9,942 nt of DNA from Acidobacteriaceae bacterium (GCA_003140785.1 PLKY01000203.1:7158-17099); one strand, 5' to 3'; shown: positions 1-6,733, counted from the first letter of the stretch. Notes: a model not told the origin generated them from the letters alone. A program made the numbers and translations.

Positions 1-107
1 CGTTCTCCAATAAGTATGTAGCGTTTTGAATGTCGAGCAAGGTGGCTTTTTCTTGATGAAAAAGCCACTTAGCGGGCGTGCCTTCGCTCTGCAGCAATTG
101 GAGAACG
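1..107. repeat. Inverted-repeat element with nested hairpin (MITE-like)
   Basis: CGTTCTCCAAT at 1-11 is the exact reverse complement of ATTGGAGAACG at 97-107. The centre of this pair (about 54) almost coincides with the centre of the strong hairpin at 40-70 (about 55), so the whole stretch can be drawn as one nested cruciform of about 107 bp. No open frame runs through it. Size and terminal repeats resemble a small non-autonomous element, but the left arm begins at the first base of the window, so it may extend further and no target-site duplication can be checked. It could also be an unrelated regulatory structure. Confidence 0.4.
38..69. repeat. Dispersed hairpin repeat, copy 1
   Basis: GTGGCTTTTTC (42-52) and GAAAAAGCCAC (58-68) form a perfect 11-bp stem around a TTGAT loop. 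A G-T wobble and an A-T pair extend it to 40-70. The 32-base unit 38-69 matches positions 9306-9337 at 30 of 32 bases, while the flanks differ, so this is a dispersed repeat rather than a gene relic. It does not read as a normal intrinsic terminator, because the T tract is inside the stem and none follows it. Function unknown. Confidence 0.75.
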
Positions 108-504
108 GCTATAACGCTTCATGTTCTGTTTGTCCCGGCAGGCTGCGGCTCTCGCAGCCGCTTTGGATGTGGGCGTTGATTCGTTGCCAACCGCATTGAA
201 GCCCGGTAAGCCAAATCCGACACACAACAAAATTCCTCGATGAAGAATTGTCCGCGGATCAGCGTCTGACTCTCGTACGACGCTGACTTGTGTGGGAAAT
301 CGCGCCTACTGAACGTCCATTTTGGATTTTGATCGAGCGCCGCGTCGAGAATTTTTTGCGCCCATGCTGGAGCCCGGGAACCTGTCGTCCGAAGGCCTGC
401 CAGAAGTCCTACGAAAAAAATCCAACGCGGGAGCGGAAGGTGTAGGGTTGTAGCTGCCGTTTTGCGATGCGCTTTCGCAACGGTTTCCGCACGGAGGTGA
501 GCCC

Positions 505-1095
505 ATGAATCGTTCCCAGGCGATTGCGCTGCTTTTGCTGGCCACTGCGGTTTTTGGTTCCGCACAGAACAAGAAAAAGCCTTCGGACGTTTCCGCTGTT
601 TTCATGAATGCGAAGTATTTCTATGTGGAAGCGCAAGCGGGCGACGTGATGCGACCGGGTTTGTTTCCCGAAGATCGCCAGGCCATCTTCGATGTGCAAG
701 ACGGAGTGCAGGATTGGAAGAGGTACACATTGACCACCAACCGGAATCAGGCGGACCTGGTCTTCGTTGTACGCAAGGGGCGCGCGGCAGCAGGACGAGT
801 GGGCGTGGGAATTCCGGGTGGGCCTAGACCGCAAGGATCGCAAGGTCCGCCCACGCAGAGCGGCCAGCCGGGGCAGCCGCAAGACGAAGACGGCGTGGGT
901 GTGGGAGCTGAGGTTGGACCGAGCGATGACATGCTCCAGGTTTATACGACGAATCCCGACGGCAAGCTGATTGGGCCGGTGTGGAATCGTGAGATGAGAG
1001 AGGGCCTGGATGGCCCTGATGTGCCGCTGCTGCGACAACTGCGGATCGCGGTGGAGAAGGCATACCCGAGCCAGCCTGCTCCAAAGCAACCGTAA
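505..1095 (+). CDS. Secreted protein of unknown function with Gly/Pro/Gln-rich linker
   Basis: Encodes 196 residues. The start is well supported: GGAGGTGA at 493-500 lies 4 bases before ATG. Residues 1-20 form a typical Sec signal peptide with likely cleavage after GSA (residues 18-20), so the protein is exported. An N-terminal part (about 28-92) includes an acidic, aromatic stretch and a segment DLVFVVRKGR (84-93). A low-complexity Gly/Pro/Gln linker (about 95-140) joins it to a C-terminal part (141-190) with a YTTNPDGKLIGPVW core. I recall similar secreted proteins from acidobacterial genomes, but no named domain or catalytic motif is visible. The linker could span a periplasmic gap between two small folded parts. 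Neighbours give no functional clue and the next gene is 264 bp away, so it is probably monocistronic. Existence of the gene is fairly sure; function is unknown. Confidence 0.85.
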   Translation: MNRSQAIALLLLATAVFGSAQNKKKPSDVSAVFMNAKYFYVEAQAGDVMRPGLFPEDRQAIFDVQDGVQDWKRYTLTTNRNQADLVFVVRKGRAAAGRVGVGIPGGPRPQGSQGPPTQSGQPGQPQDEDGVGVGAEVGPSDDMLQVYTTNPDGKLIGPVWNREMREGLDGPDVPLLRQLRIAVEKAYPSQPAPKQP

Positions 1096-1359
1096 AAGAG
1101 CGATCGTCACAAGCTGGCTGAGATCGCCCAACATTGAGGAAATCTCTACATTCTGTGGAAATCGCGAGGAATTGCGAGCGTTTTGGTTACTCCTGCCCGC
1201 ATTTGTTACGCGATGCGTGTGACCATTTAGTCAATGTTTTGTGCGCTCCGGGGGATGAAAATGGGGGCAGTGGGGCTGCAGAGTTGTAGAAGGAAAGTTG
1301 CACTGGATCTTCGATTCCCACAGTTTGACTGCGTGTTAGACTACGCGCCTGGAGCGAGC

Positions 1360-1755
1360 ATGAGACAGGAAGTTTACCGCGTTGCCTTCGATGAAGCGAG
1401 CGCGGAGCTGAGCGAGATTCTGGCGAAGTTTGAGCAACTGCGCTCTCGCAAAGATCGGATCGAAAAGGTTGTAGAGGCACTCAAACCTCTGGTCGCGATT
1501 GAATCGGCGGCTCCTTCGGCAGAACGCGCTGCGGGTCCGGTCGAGCGGCAACCTGCTGCAAGCGACGGGCCGGGTCATGCTCTCTCCGATGCCGGTCAAG
1601 CGACAACGCCAAGCCCGATTCCTTATCCGATGCAGCAGCCGGCGAGCGACCCGTTCTCGCGGCGCATTGAAACCGCGGTGGGACAAGGGAACTCCGCGAA
1701 GGATGTGAGCGAGTACAGCCGGCTCTTCAATACGGGCGTCACCCGGGGAAGCTAG
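1360..1755 (+). CDS. Small coiled-coil protein of unknown function
   Basis: Encodes 131 residues from ATG at 1360, preceded by GGAG at 1351-1354 with 5-base spacing. The frame is open back to 1234, but the earlier residues are Cys/Arg-rich and unlike the rest, so the later start is preferred. Residues 10-45 are a heptad-like, charged helix (ASAELSEILAKFEQLRSRKD and onward), predicted to be a coiled coil. Residues 46-100 are Ala/Pro/Ser-rich and probably disordered. The tail (101-131) is polar, with a possible second helix. There is no signal peptide or membrane segment, so it is likely cytoplasmic. A strong terminator follows the stop codon, suggesting a single-gene transcript. The product could be a scaffold or an adaptor, but nothing in the sequence proves a role. 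Confidence 0.75.
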   Translation: MRQEVYRVAFDEASAELSEILAKFEQLRSRKDRIEKVVEALKPLVAIESAAPSAERAAGPVERQPAASDGPGHALSDAGQATTPSPIPYPMQQPASDPFSRRIETAVGQGNSAKDVSEYSRLFNTGVTRGS

Positions 1756-1778
1756 GCGGATTTTTCGAATTGTTCTTG

Positions 1779-1823
1779 TCCGGCGTATCCTCTCTCGGCC
1801 ACGATGAGGGGACGCCGGATTTT
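1779..1823 (+). terminator. Rho-independent terminator after the coiled-coil gene
   Basis: TCCGGCGT (1779-1786) pairs with ACGCCGGA (1812-1819). After one mismatch the stem continues with TCCTC (1788-1792) against GAGGG (1806-1810). The loop is 13 bases and TTTT (1820-1823) follows directly. It lies 24 bases past the stop codon at 1755 and before the permease at 1874, so it separates the two transcription units. Confidence 0.7.
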
Positions 1824-1873
1824 AACGTAGGAGCGGGCATTTCGTCTGCGTGATTTATGGTTGAGAGCGAGCG

Positions 1874-2812
1874 ATGAAGCAGATCCTGATCCGTCTCGCA
1901 CTCACACTTCCGGTTGTCTGGCTTGTCGTGTCCCTCGTTTTTCTCCTGATTCACTTGGTTCCGGGTGATCCTATTCTGCAGATGCTCGGGGATGGGGCGA
2001 CTGCGGCGGATGTTTCCGCGTTGCGCCATCAATACGGTCTGGATGAGCCGCTCGGCGTGCAATACGCGCTCTATTGGAAAGGCGTGCTTCACGGCGATCT
2101 GGGAAGTTCGATTCGGTTGCATGAATCGGTGGAGAATCTGATCGCGGCGCGGTATCCGTACACACTGGCGCTGACGGTTACGGCGCTGGTGCTTTCGCTT
2201 TTGCTGGCGCTGCCTGCGGGCATCCTGGCGGCGGTGCATCGCGGCCAGTGGGTCGATCAATCGCTCGCGGTTGTGAGCCTGTTCGGGCTTTCCGTGCCGG
2301 GGATCGCGCTGGGACCAATCCTGATTTTGATTTTTTCCGTGTCGCTGGGTTGGTTGCCGGTTTCCGGCGCCAGCAGCGGCGGTGCGCACGGCACGATCGA
2401 TTGGCACTATCTTGTGCTGCCGTCGATCGCAATGGGTGCTTCGCTGGCGGCAATTCTGACGCGGATGGTGCGAACGGCGATGCTGGAAGAACTCGGGCAG
2501 GATTACATCCGCACGGCGCGCGCGAAGGGGCTGAGCGAAACGGCGGTGGTGTGCCGTCATGCGCTGCCCAATGCGCTGGTACCGATCATCACTGTCGTCG
2601 GATTGCAGTTTGGCGCTCTGCTGGCGGGAGCGATTGTGACGGAGAAGATCTTCAGCTGGCCGGGTCTGGGCCGGCTAATGGTGGATGCGATTTCAAATCG
2701 CGACTATGCGCTGGTGCAGGGCTGCCTGCTGTCGATTGGGATGACCTACGTGCTGGTGAACCTGCTGACGGATGTGGTGTACCGGTGGGTGAATCCGCGC
2801 ATGCGGGGATAA
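1874..2812 (+). CDS. ABC transporter permease, OppB/DppB type (di/oligopeptide or nickel family)
   Basis: Encodes 312 residues, the usual length for this family. It would be one of two inner-membrane channel subunits of a binding-protein-dependent importer for peptides, nickel or related substrates. The N-terminal domain shows a first membrane helix (about 9-30), then VPGDPI (29-34) and the typical QYGLDEPLGVQY (53-64) and HGDLGSSIR (73-81) segments. The transport domain has helices at about 97-121, 132-158, 178-198, 233-256 and 280-300. The EAA loop that contacts the ATPase is at about 205-235 (DYIRTARAKGL, then RHALPNALVPI), followed by the family motif EKIFSWPGLGRL (257-268). Shine-Dalgarno support is weak (only GAGAGCGAGCG before ATG). 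In most genomes OppC follows directly. Here the next gene is on the other strand and the OppC-type partner lies at 5858-6733. Substrate cannot be told from sequence. Confidence 0.93.
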   Translation: MKQILIRLALTLPVVWLVVSLVFLLIHLVPGDPILQMLGDGATAADVSALRHQYGLDEPLGVQYALYWKGVLHGDLGSSIRLHESVENLIAARYPYTLALTVTALVLSLLLALPAGILAAVHRGQWVDQSLAVVSLFGLSVPGIALGPILILIFSVSLGWLPVSGASSGGAHGTIDWHYLVLPSIAMGASLAAILTRMVRTAMLEELGQDYIRTARAKGLSETAVVCRHALPNALVPIITVVGLQFGALLAGAIVTEKIFSWPGLGRLMVDAISNRDYALVQGCLLSIGMTYVLVNLLTDVVYRWVNPRMRG

Positions 2813-2836
2813 GACACGAATCGCGACGTCCTCGAA

Positions 2837-3415
2837 TTACCAACTCCACGTGTAGCCGATTCCGGTTGTGGTGTACCACGGAACGGTCGGCATCTTGTTG
2901 TAGGTTTCCTGCACCCAGATTGAGTTGTGATTGTTGAAGTGGATGACGCCGCCGAGCGATTCACCATCATAGAGGCGATTCTCGACATGCGCGTTTCCAG
3001 TGAAACTGCACAAGCCAGCCTGGATCCAGGTGTATCCGGAGACGGCCTTGATTTTGGGCAGGCCGAAGTTTTTCATTACACCGAGGGCCTCCGTGTGCGA
3101 TCCGAAATCGGTGTGGAAGAAGCCGTGGTTGCCGGCGTTCTCGTAGGTGTAGCCGACGGTCAATTCGTCGCCTATCGGGTCCTTCTTGAGGAAGCCGAAG
3201 GTGTGGCCGATGCCGATGTTCAGGTTGGCCCTGGGAACGAGGCCGGGGCGATCGAAATCGGAACCCGGCATGACAAAGAAATCTGTTGAGGTGCCGGAAT
3301 CTGCCTGGGCCGCCTGCGCATTCGAAGCAACTGTTTGCGCAGAAACCTCTGCGAAGGAAGAGGGGACGGGAGCAGACACCAGCAGAGTCATCCAAATAAG
3401 CCGTTTCGCGAGCAT
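2837..3415 (-). CDS. Small secreted protein, probable outer-membrane beta-barrel
   Basis: Encodes 192 residues from the ATG at 3413-3415, with GAGG (3423-3426, minus strand) 7 bases upstream. A TTG start 21 bases earlier is possible, but that codon would lie upstream of the ribosome site. Residues 1-22 form a signal peptide (MLAKRLIWMTLLVSAPVPSS, then FA), followed by an Ala/Gln-rich spacer. From about residue 60 on, short alternating segments rich in Gly and aromatics (for example LNIGIGHTFGF and the last strand GIGYTWSW) look like antiparallel membrane beta strands. The chain ends in Trp, as many outer-membrane barrels end in an aromatic residue. An HNS triplet (163-165) recalls the His-x-Ser of PagL lipid A deacylase, but the surrounding motif is missing. 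It is convergent with the OppB-type gene, 24 bp apart. Function unknown; the envelope location is an inference. Confidence 0.75.
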   Translation of the reverse strand: MLAKRLIWMTLLVSAPVPSSFAEVSAQTVASNAQAAQADSGTSTDFFVMPGSDFDRPGLVPRANLNIGIGHTFGFLKKDPIGDELTVGYTYENAGNHGFFHTDFGSHTEALGVMKNFGLPKIKAVSGYTWIQAGLCSFTGNAHVENRLYDGESLGGVIHFNNHNSIWVQETYNKMPTVPWYTTTGIGYTWSW

Positions 3416-3594
3416 TCTTTCGCCTCGGTTTTGCAATTTTCACTTCGACGGTCGCGAGATGGAAATGCGCGACGCCATGTCCAATTCAAGCAGCGCGTGC
3501 ATGAACGAAGTGTGAAGGGGACGACCGGGGTTTCGGAGAGTGAGATGGCGGTGGATGGCTGGAGGGTTCGAGAGTGTAAGTGCCAGATAATAGA

Positions 3595-3642
3595 TAAATT
3601 AATTAATTTAATCGATAATCCGTTAAATCAATTAAATATGAT
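3595..3642 (+). promoter_or_regulatory. AT-rich palindromic promoter/operator region of the AAA ATPase gene
   Basis: In an otherwise GC-rich window, 3584-3645 is almost pure A+T. TAAATTAATTAATTTA (3595-3610) is a perfect 16-bp palindrome. TTTAATCGAT (3607-3616) and ATCAATTAAA (3627-3636) form an inverted repeat with one mismatch and a 10-bp spacer. TATGAT (3637-3642) resembles a -10 box only 12 bases before the ATG at 3655, and no good -35 box sits at the right distance. GATAA occurs four times (from 3586, 3593, 3614 and 3640). These fit a promoter overlapped by an operator for a dimeric repressor, though a simple AT-rich promoter UP region would look similar. Confidence 0.45.
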
Positions 3643-3654
3643 AAACCCCGCACT

Positions 3655-4881
3655 ATGGATCGCAGAAACAACCCATATGCGCCTGGCGCAGGGCTGCAGC
3701 CGCCGGAATTGGCTGGTCGCGACAGGTTGCTCGACGAGGCGACCATCGATATGGACCGCGTACTGGGCTCGCGACCGACTAAAGGAATGATGTTGCTGGG
3801 CCTGCGAGGTGTCGGGAAAACAGTTCTGATCAACAGGCTTCACGGCATGGCGGAAGACAAGGGGTTCCGAACGGCAAAGGTGGAAGCCCCGGAGGGCGGA
3901 ATGCTGCCTCAACTGCTGGCCCCCGAGCTGCGTCAAGTTCTCTACCAACTCGATATCAAGACAGGCACCGGACAATTGGTTCGCCGCGCATCCTCTGTGC
4001 TGCGGAATTTTGTATCTGCCTTCATGGTCAAGATCGGCGAAATCGAGCTTGGGATTGAGCGGGCCAATGGAATAGCCGATACAGGGAATCTCGAACAGGA
4101 CCTGCCAGATCTGATGGTCGCTGTCTGCGAAGCTGCGAAGGAACGCCACGTGGCGTTGGGCATTTTTCTGGATGAAGTGCAGTACCTTTCTTCTGAGGAA
4201 CTAGCTTCGCTCATCGTTGCGTGCCACGAAGTGGCGCAGCGCAACCTTCCCATGTTTTTCGTTGGTGCGGGCCTCCCGCAGATTGCGGCTCTTGCCGGGA
4301 ATGCCAAATCCTACGCGAAGCGGCTGTTCACCTATCCTGTTGTGGGTCCACTAGAAACTGTTGCCGCTCGTGCTGCACTCGTTAATCCGGCCAGGAACGA
4401 GTCCGTCGATTTCGAGGATGACGCTGTCGAGGAGATACTGCGCGTGACCGATCGATATCCGTACTTCATCCAAGAATGGGGCTTTCACGTTTGGAACTCG
4501 GCACCGGCGAGCCCGATCCGGCGAATGGATGTTGAACAAACTACTCCAGGCGTCATCGCCCATCTGGACGCGAATTTTTTCCGCGTTCGCTTTGATCGTC
4601 TGACGCCGCTGCAGCAAAAATACCTTCGGGCGATGGCGGAACTAGGAGCGGGTCCCTACCAAACCGGCGAAATCGCTGCGACACTCGGAGTTGAGGCGAC
4701 ATCGGTTGCCACAGTTCGGCAGCAATTGATCAACAAGGGCATGGTCTGGAGCCAGCGCCACGGCGAAACGGCTTTCACGGTGCCTCTGTTCGATGAGTTT
4801 ATGAAGCGGCAAATGCCGAAGCTCGAAATCCACGAACCTAAAAGGCGCTCTCCTCGCGGGAGAGCGAAATCGGCCAAATGA
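3655..4881 (+). CDS. AAA+/STAND-like P-loop ATPase with C-terminal winged-helix region
   Basis: Encodes 408 residues. The Walker A motif GLRGVGKT is at 49-56, Walker B GIFLDE at 169-174, and a sensor-1-like strand FFVGAGLP at 201-208, as in the AAA_16/ORC-Cdc6-like group of bacterial ATPases. Residues 315-375 (from RLTPLQQKYLRAMAELG to the segment after TGEIAATLGV) look like a winged helix, suggesting DNA binding. The tail is highly basic (KRRSPRGRAK). The ATG at 3655 has no Shine-Dalgarno sequence, but the N-terminal NPYAPGAGLQPPELAGRD is, in my recollection, a conserved opening of this family, which supports this start. A -10-like box 12 bases upstream would give a nearly leaderless mRNA. 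It stands alone between two minus-strand units, and its 3' end carries the opposite operon's terminator. Such proteins often act as regulatory or NTP-switch ATPases; the target here is unknown. Confidence 0.88.
   Translation: MDRRNNPYAPGAGLQPPELAGRDRLLDEATIDMDRVLGSRPTKGMMLLGLRGVGKTVLINRLHGMAEDKGFRTAKVEAPEGGMLPQLLAPELRQVLYQLDIKTGTGQLVRRASSVLRNFVSAFMVKIGEIELGIERANGIADTGNLEQDLPDLMVAVCEAAKERHVALGIFLDEVQYLSSEELASLIVACHEVAQRNLPMFFVGAGLPQIAALAGNAKSYAKRLFTYPVVGPLETVAARAALVNPARNESVDFEDDAVEEILRVTDRYPYFIQEWGFHVWNSAPASPIRRMDVEQTTPGVIAHLDANFFRVRFDRLTPLQQKYLRAMAELGAGPYQTGEIAATLGVEATSVATVRQQLINKGMVWSQRHGETAFTVPLFDEFMKRQMPKLEIHEPKRRSPRGRAKSAK
4840..4866 (-). terminator. Probable terminator of the minus-strand operon, inside the ATPase coding end
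   Basis: CGCTCTCC (4846-4853) and GGAGAGCG (4859-4866) form a perfect 8-bp GC-rich stem with a 5-base loop. Read on the minus strand the stem is followed by CC and then TTTT (4843-4840). It begins 23 bases past the stop of the metallophosphoesterase gene (4889), the normal place for an intrinsic terminator. The same bases encode the basic tail of the ATPase on the plus strand. Confidence 0.55.
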
Positions 4882-4888
4882 AGCTCAT

Positions 4889-5353
4889 TCAGCCGACATC
4901 AAGGTGCACAATCTCGGCTTGGGGCTGCTCATTGGATTCGAAGGTGAGTGTGCCGATTGTCGGCGACAGGTCGAAGCGGCGTGGGCCGCAGGAGCCGGGA
5001 TTGAAGTACAACACACCTTTTCGTCGATCGATGCTGGGCCGGTGGGAGTGGCCGTAGAGAACGGCGGAGAACTTCGCCGCGACGGGATCGAGACGAAGCG
5101 TGCCGAGATCGTGGAGCAGATAGAGGTAGTGGCCTTCAAAGAGGAGAACGTCGGTTTCGGGCAAATGACTGCATGGGCCGTCGCGATCAATGTTGCCGCG
5201 TATTGCGTGAACGGGTGCGGTCTTTTCGAGCGCCTTGAGAATTGCGGGGTCGCCGACGTCGCCCAGATGCAGGATTTGATCGACGCCAGCCAGGGCGGGA
5301 AGCACTTCAGGTCGCAGAAGGCCGTGGGTGTCACTCACGACGCCGATCTTCAT
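4889..5353 (-). CDS. YfcE-type metallophosphoesterase
   Basis: Encodes 154 residues, typical for the small YfcE/MJ0936 class of two-metal phosphodiesterases. All metal-ligand blocks are present: SDTHG (7-11, Asp8 and His10), LGDV (30-33, Asp32), RGNID (52-56, Asn54), LLHD (79-82, His81) and YGHSHRP (100-106, His102 and His104). It should hydrolyse phosphodiesters (in this family often tested with artificial substrates; the natural one is unsettled) in the cytoplasm. There is no signal peptide. The open frame extends to 5629, but homology begins at this ATG, which overlaps the stop of the zinc-ribbon gene as ATGA (5350-5353). There is no clear Shine-Dalgarno sequence, so translation is probably coupled to the upstream gene. 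Confidence 0.92.
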   Translation of the reverse strand: MKIGVVSDTHGLLRPEVLPALAGVDQILHLGDVGDPAILKALEKTAPVHAIRGNIDRDGPCSHLPETDVLLFEGHYLYLLHDLGTLRLDPVAAKFSAVLYGHSHRPSIDRRKGVLYFNPGSCGPRRFDLSPTIGTLTFESNEQPQAEIVHLDVG

Positions 5354-5850
5354 CTGCCGAAGCTGAGGACTTGCGACCAGATCCCCTTGTGGGGCCTTTC
5401 TGTGCGTGCTCTGCGGGCGAGGAATGGGTCGTCGACCTGGCGCAGGTTTCCTGGATCTTTGGGGTCTTCCATCGCGATGCAGTAGAGGTCGGTCCAATTT
5501 CCTTGCCAGTGCCATCCGCGGGCATTGATGGTATTGCGCTCGATGTGGGTTGCCGCGTGTTCGGCGGAAAGCGTCGAGTTGCAGAAAACGCAGCGTGGCG
5601 AGGCACCGGCGCGAAAATGGCCGCTGCACTCACATGGATCGATGAACTGCTCCCATTCGGGATCGATGACCTGATGGGTTGCGGAGGCCCGCGGCATTTT
5701 GACTAGAAAACTGTTGGAGTAATTGAAAGTGGCGAGCATGCCGCAGGAATCGCAATAGGCGTAGGAAAAGTCACCGAACCCCGCATGCAGAAGAGTGTAG
5801 CGAAAGGTTCGGAAACAGTGTTCACAGTCGCCCTTATGCAACGCAAACAT
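5350..5850 (-). CDS. Zinc-ribbon protein of unknown function
   Basis: Encodes 166 residues. Four cysteine pairs are visible: CEHC (9-12), CDSC (33-36), CEC (73-75) and CVFC (87-90). They suggest two zinc-binding knuckles, one in each half of the N-terminal 95 residues. The rest contains an aromatic stretch RGWHWQGNWTDLYC (111-124). There is no signal peptide or membrane segment. ATG at 5850 lies only 7 bases after the OppC-type stop (5858) with no Shine-Dalgarno sequence in between, and its own stop overlaps the next gene's start. It is therefore the middle gene of an apparent operon (permease, zinc ribbon, phosphoesterase). It may bind nucleic acid or protein, but no named family is recognised. 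Good evidence for a real gene, none for its job. Confidence 0.82.
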   Translation of the reverse strand: MFALHKGDCEHCFRTFRYTLLHAGFGDFSYAYCDSCGMLATFNYSNSFLVKMPRASATHQVIDPEWEQFIDPCECSGHFRAGASPRCVFCNSTLSAEHAATHIERNTINARGWHWQGNWTDLYCIAMEDPKDPGNLRQVDDPFLARRARTERPHKGIWSQVLSFGR

Positions 5851-5857
5851 GGAAACA

Positions 5858-6733
5858 TCATAGCCCTATTTCGAGGCGGGTACGAGGGTCAAGGTGGTCT
5901 CGCAGTGCGTCGCCGAGGAAGTTGAAGCCGAGAACGGCGCCGGCCACGGCGGCTGCAGGGAAGAGCACGAGGTGAGGCGAGTCGAACAGATGCAGGCGGG
6001 CATCGTTGAGCATGGCACCCCAACTCGGCGCCGGAGCAGGAATGCCGAGGCCGAGAAACGACAACGTCGCTTCCGCAAGAATGACGCCGGCCATTCCAAT
6101 AGCTGCTTGCACAAGAATGGGTTGCACGATGTTGGGAAGAATGTGGCGAAGGAAGATGCGGACTCCTCCTGCACCGAGCGCGCGGGCGGCGTCGACATAC
6201 TCCCGATCGCGCACGGCCATCACTTGCGCACGGACGAGCCGGGCATAACCGGCCCAGCCACCGATGGCGAGGGCTAGTACCAAATTAGTAAATCCGGGAC
6301 CCAAGAATGCGGCGAATGCGATGGCCAATAAGATGCCGGGCAAGGCGAGAAATGTATTCATGGCGAAGGTGGTGAGAGCGGTGTCGACCCATCCGCCGAG
6401 GTAGCCTGCGAGGCCGCCGATGACTAATCCCAGAAAAAGCGAGACAACAACGACGGTGACGGAGACGGCCAGGGAGAGACGCGCACCCCACAGAAGGCGG
6501 GACAATGTGTCGCGACCAAGCTCGTCGGTTCCGGCGAAATGAGCGGCGGAAGGGCTCTCGAGGCGGTGCATTAGGTCGATGGTGGCAGGGTTATGCGGTG
6601 CGAGCCAGGGCGCCGCAATTCCGCCGATGAAAAAGGTCGCCAACAGCACGGCTCCGATGACCGCGAGGGGTTGCCGGCGGAGGAGATTGCGCAGAGCGGC
6701 TGACGAGGATGCGGTACCGATGGACATGGACAT
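5858..6733 (-). CDS. ABC transporter permease, OppC/DppC type (di/oligopeptide or nickel family)
   Basis: Encodes 291 residues from ATG at 6733. An in-frame ATG at 6781 would add 16 residues but would touch the divergent gene's coding region and leave no promoter room, so the later start is preferred; neither has a clear Shine-Dalgarno sequence. It would be the second channel subunit of a peptide/nickel-type importer in the inner membrane. The first helix is at about 24-45, followed by the OppC hallmark GTDELGRDTLSRLLWGARLS (68-87). More helices are at about 89-111, 125-148, 152-168, 205-224 and 255-274. The EAA loop is at about 178-208 (REYVDAARALG, then RHILPNIVQPI), and LSFLGLGIP (224-232) is typical. 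It probably heads the operon with the zinc-ribbon and phosphoesterase genes. Its natural OppB partner is likely the gene at 1874-2812, on the opposite strand. Confidence 0.9.
   Translation of the reverse strand: MSMSIGTASSSAALRNLLRRQPLAVIGAVLLATFFIGGIAAPWLAPHNPATIDLMHRLESPSAAHFAGTDELGRDTLSRLLWGARLSLAVSVTVVVVSLFLGLVIGGLAGYLGGWVDTALTTFAMNTFLALPGILLAIAFAAFLGPGFTNLVLALAIGGWAGYARLVRAQVMAVRDREYVDAARALGAGGVRIFLRHILPNIVQPILVQAAIGMAGVILAEATLSFLGLGIPAPAPSWGAMLNDARLHLFDSPHLVLFPAAAVAGAVLGFNFLGDALRDHLDPRTRLEIGL

Larger units (their letters stand above)
1..504. other. Gene-free region upstream of the first gene
   Basis: No credible gene is seen here. The longest open frames (minus strand 119-565 and 306-605) start inside or antisense to the secreted-protein gene, have low-complexity composition typical of antisense frames, and lack recognisable motifs. 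Besides the repeat at 1-107, two short hairpins are visible. One is GGCTGCG (141-147) with CGCAGCC (153-159). The other is TCAGCGTC (259-266) with GACGCTGA (279-286). Neither is followed by a T run. The promoter of the gene at 505 should be near the right end, but no convincing -35/-10 pair was found. Confidence 0.6.

Noticed and set aside
119..565. Minus-strand open frame of 148 codons in the gene-free left region
   Set aside because: No recognisable domain, no good ribosome site, and it starts inside the secreted-protein gene; composition looks non-coding.
569..582. AAGAAAAAGCC inside the secreted-protein gene, matching one arm of the hairpin repeat
   Set aside because: Only one arm of 11 bases is shared and it encodes Lys-Lys-Lys-Pro; best explained as coincidence.
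409..1134. Minus-strand open frame of 241 codons
   Set aside because: Antisense to the secreted-protein gene at 505-1095, which has a signal peptide and a strong ribosome site; no motif on the minus strand.
1203..1231. Possible sigma-70 promoter TTGTTA, 17-base spacer, TTTAGT
   Set aside because: Only four of six matches in each box and 129 bases from the gene start; too weak to list.
1739..2560. Minus-strand open frame of 273 codons
   Set aside because: It is fully antisense to the clear OppB-type permease and is rich in Arg, Gln and His, as expected for a shadow frame.
2920..2950. PagL-like catalytic His-x-Ser in the outer-membrane-type protein
   Set aside because: Only the HNS triplet fits; the following Asn/Gly context and the correctly spaced Glu of PagL are not there.
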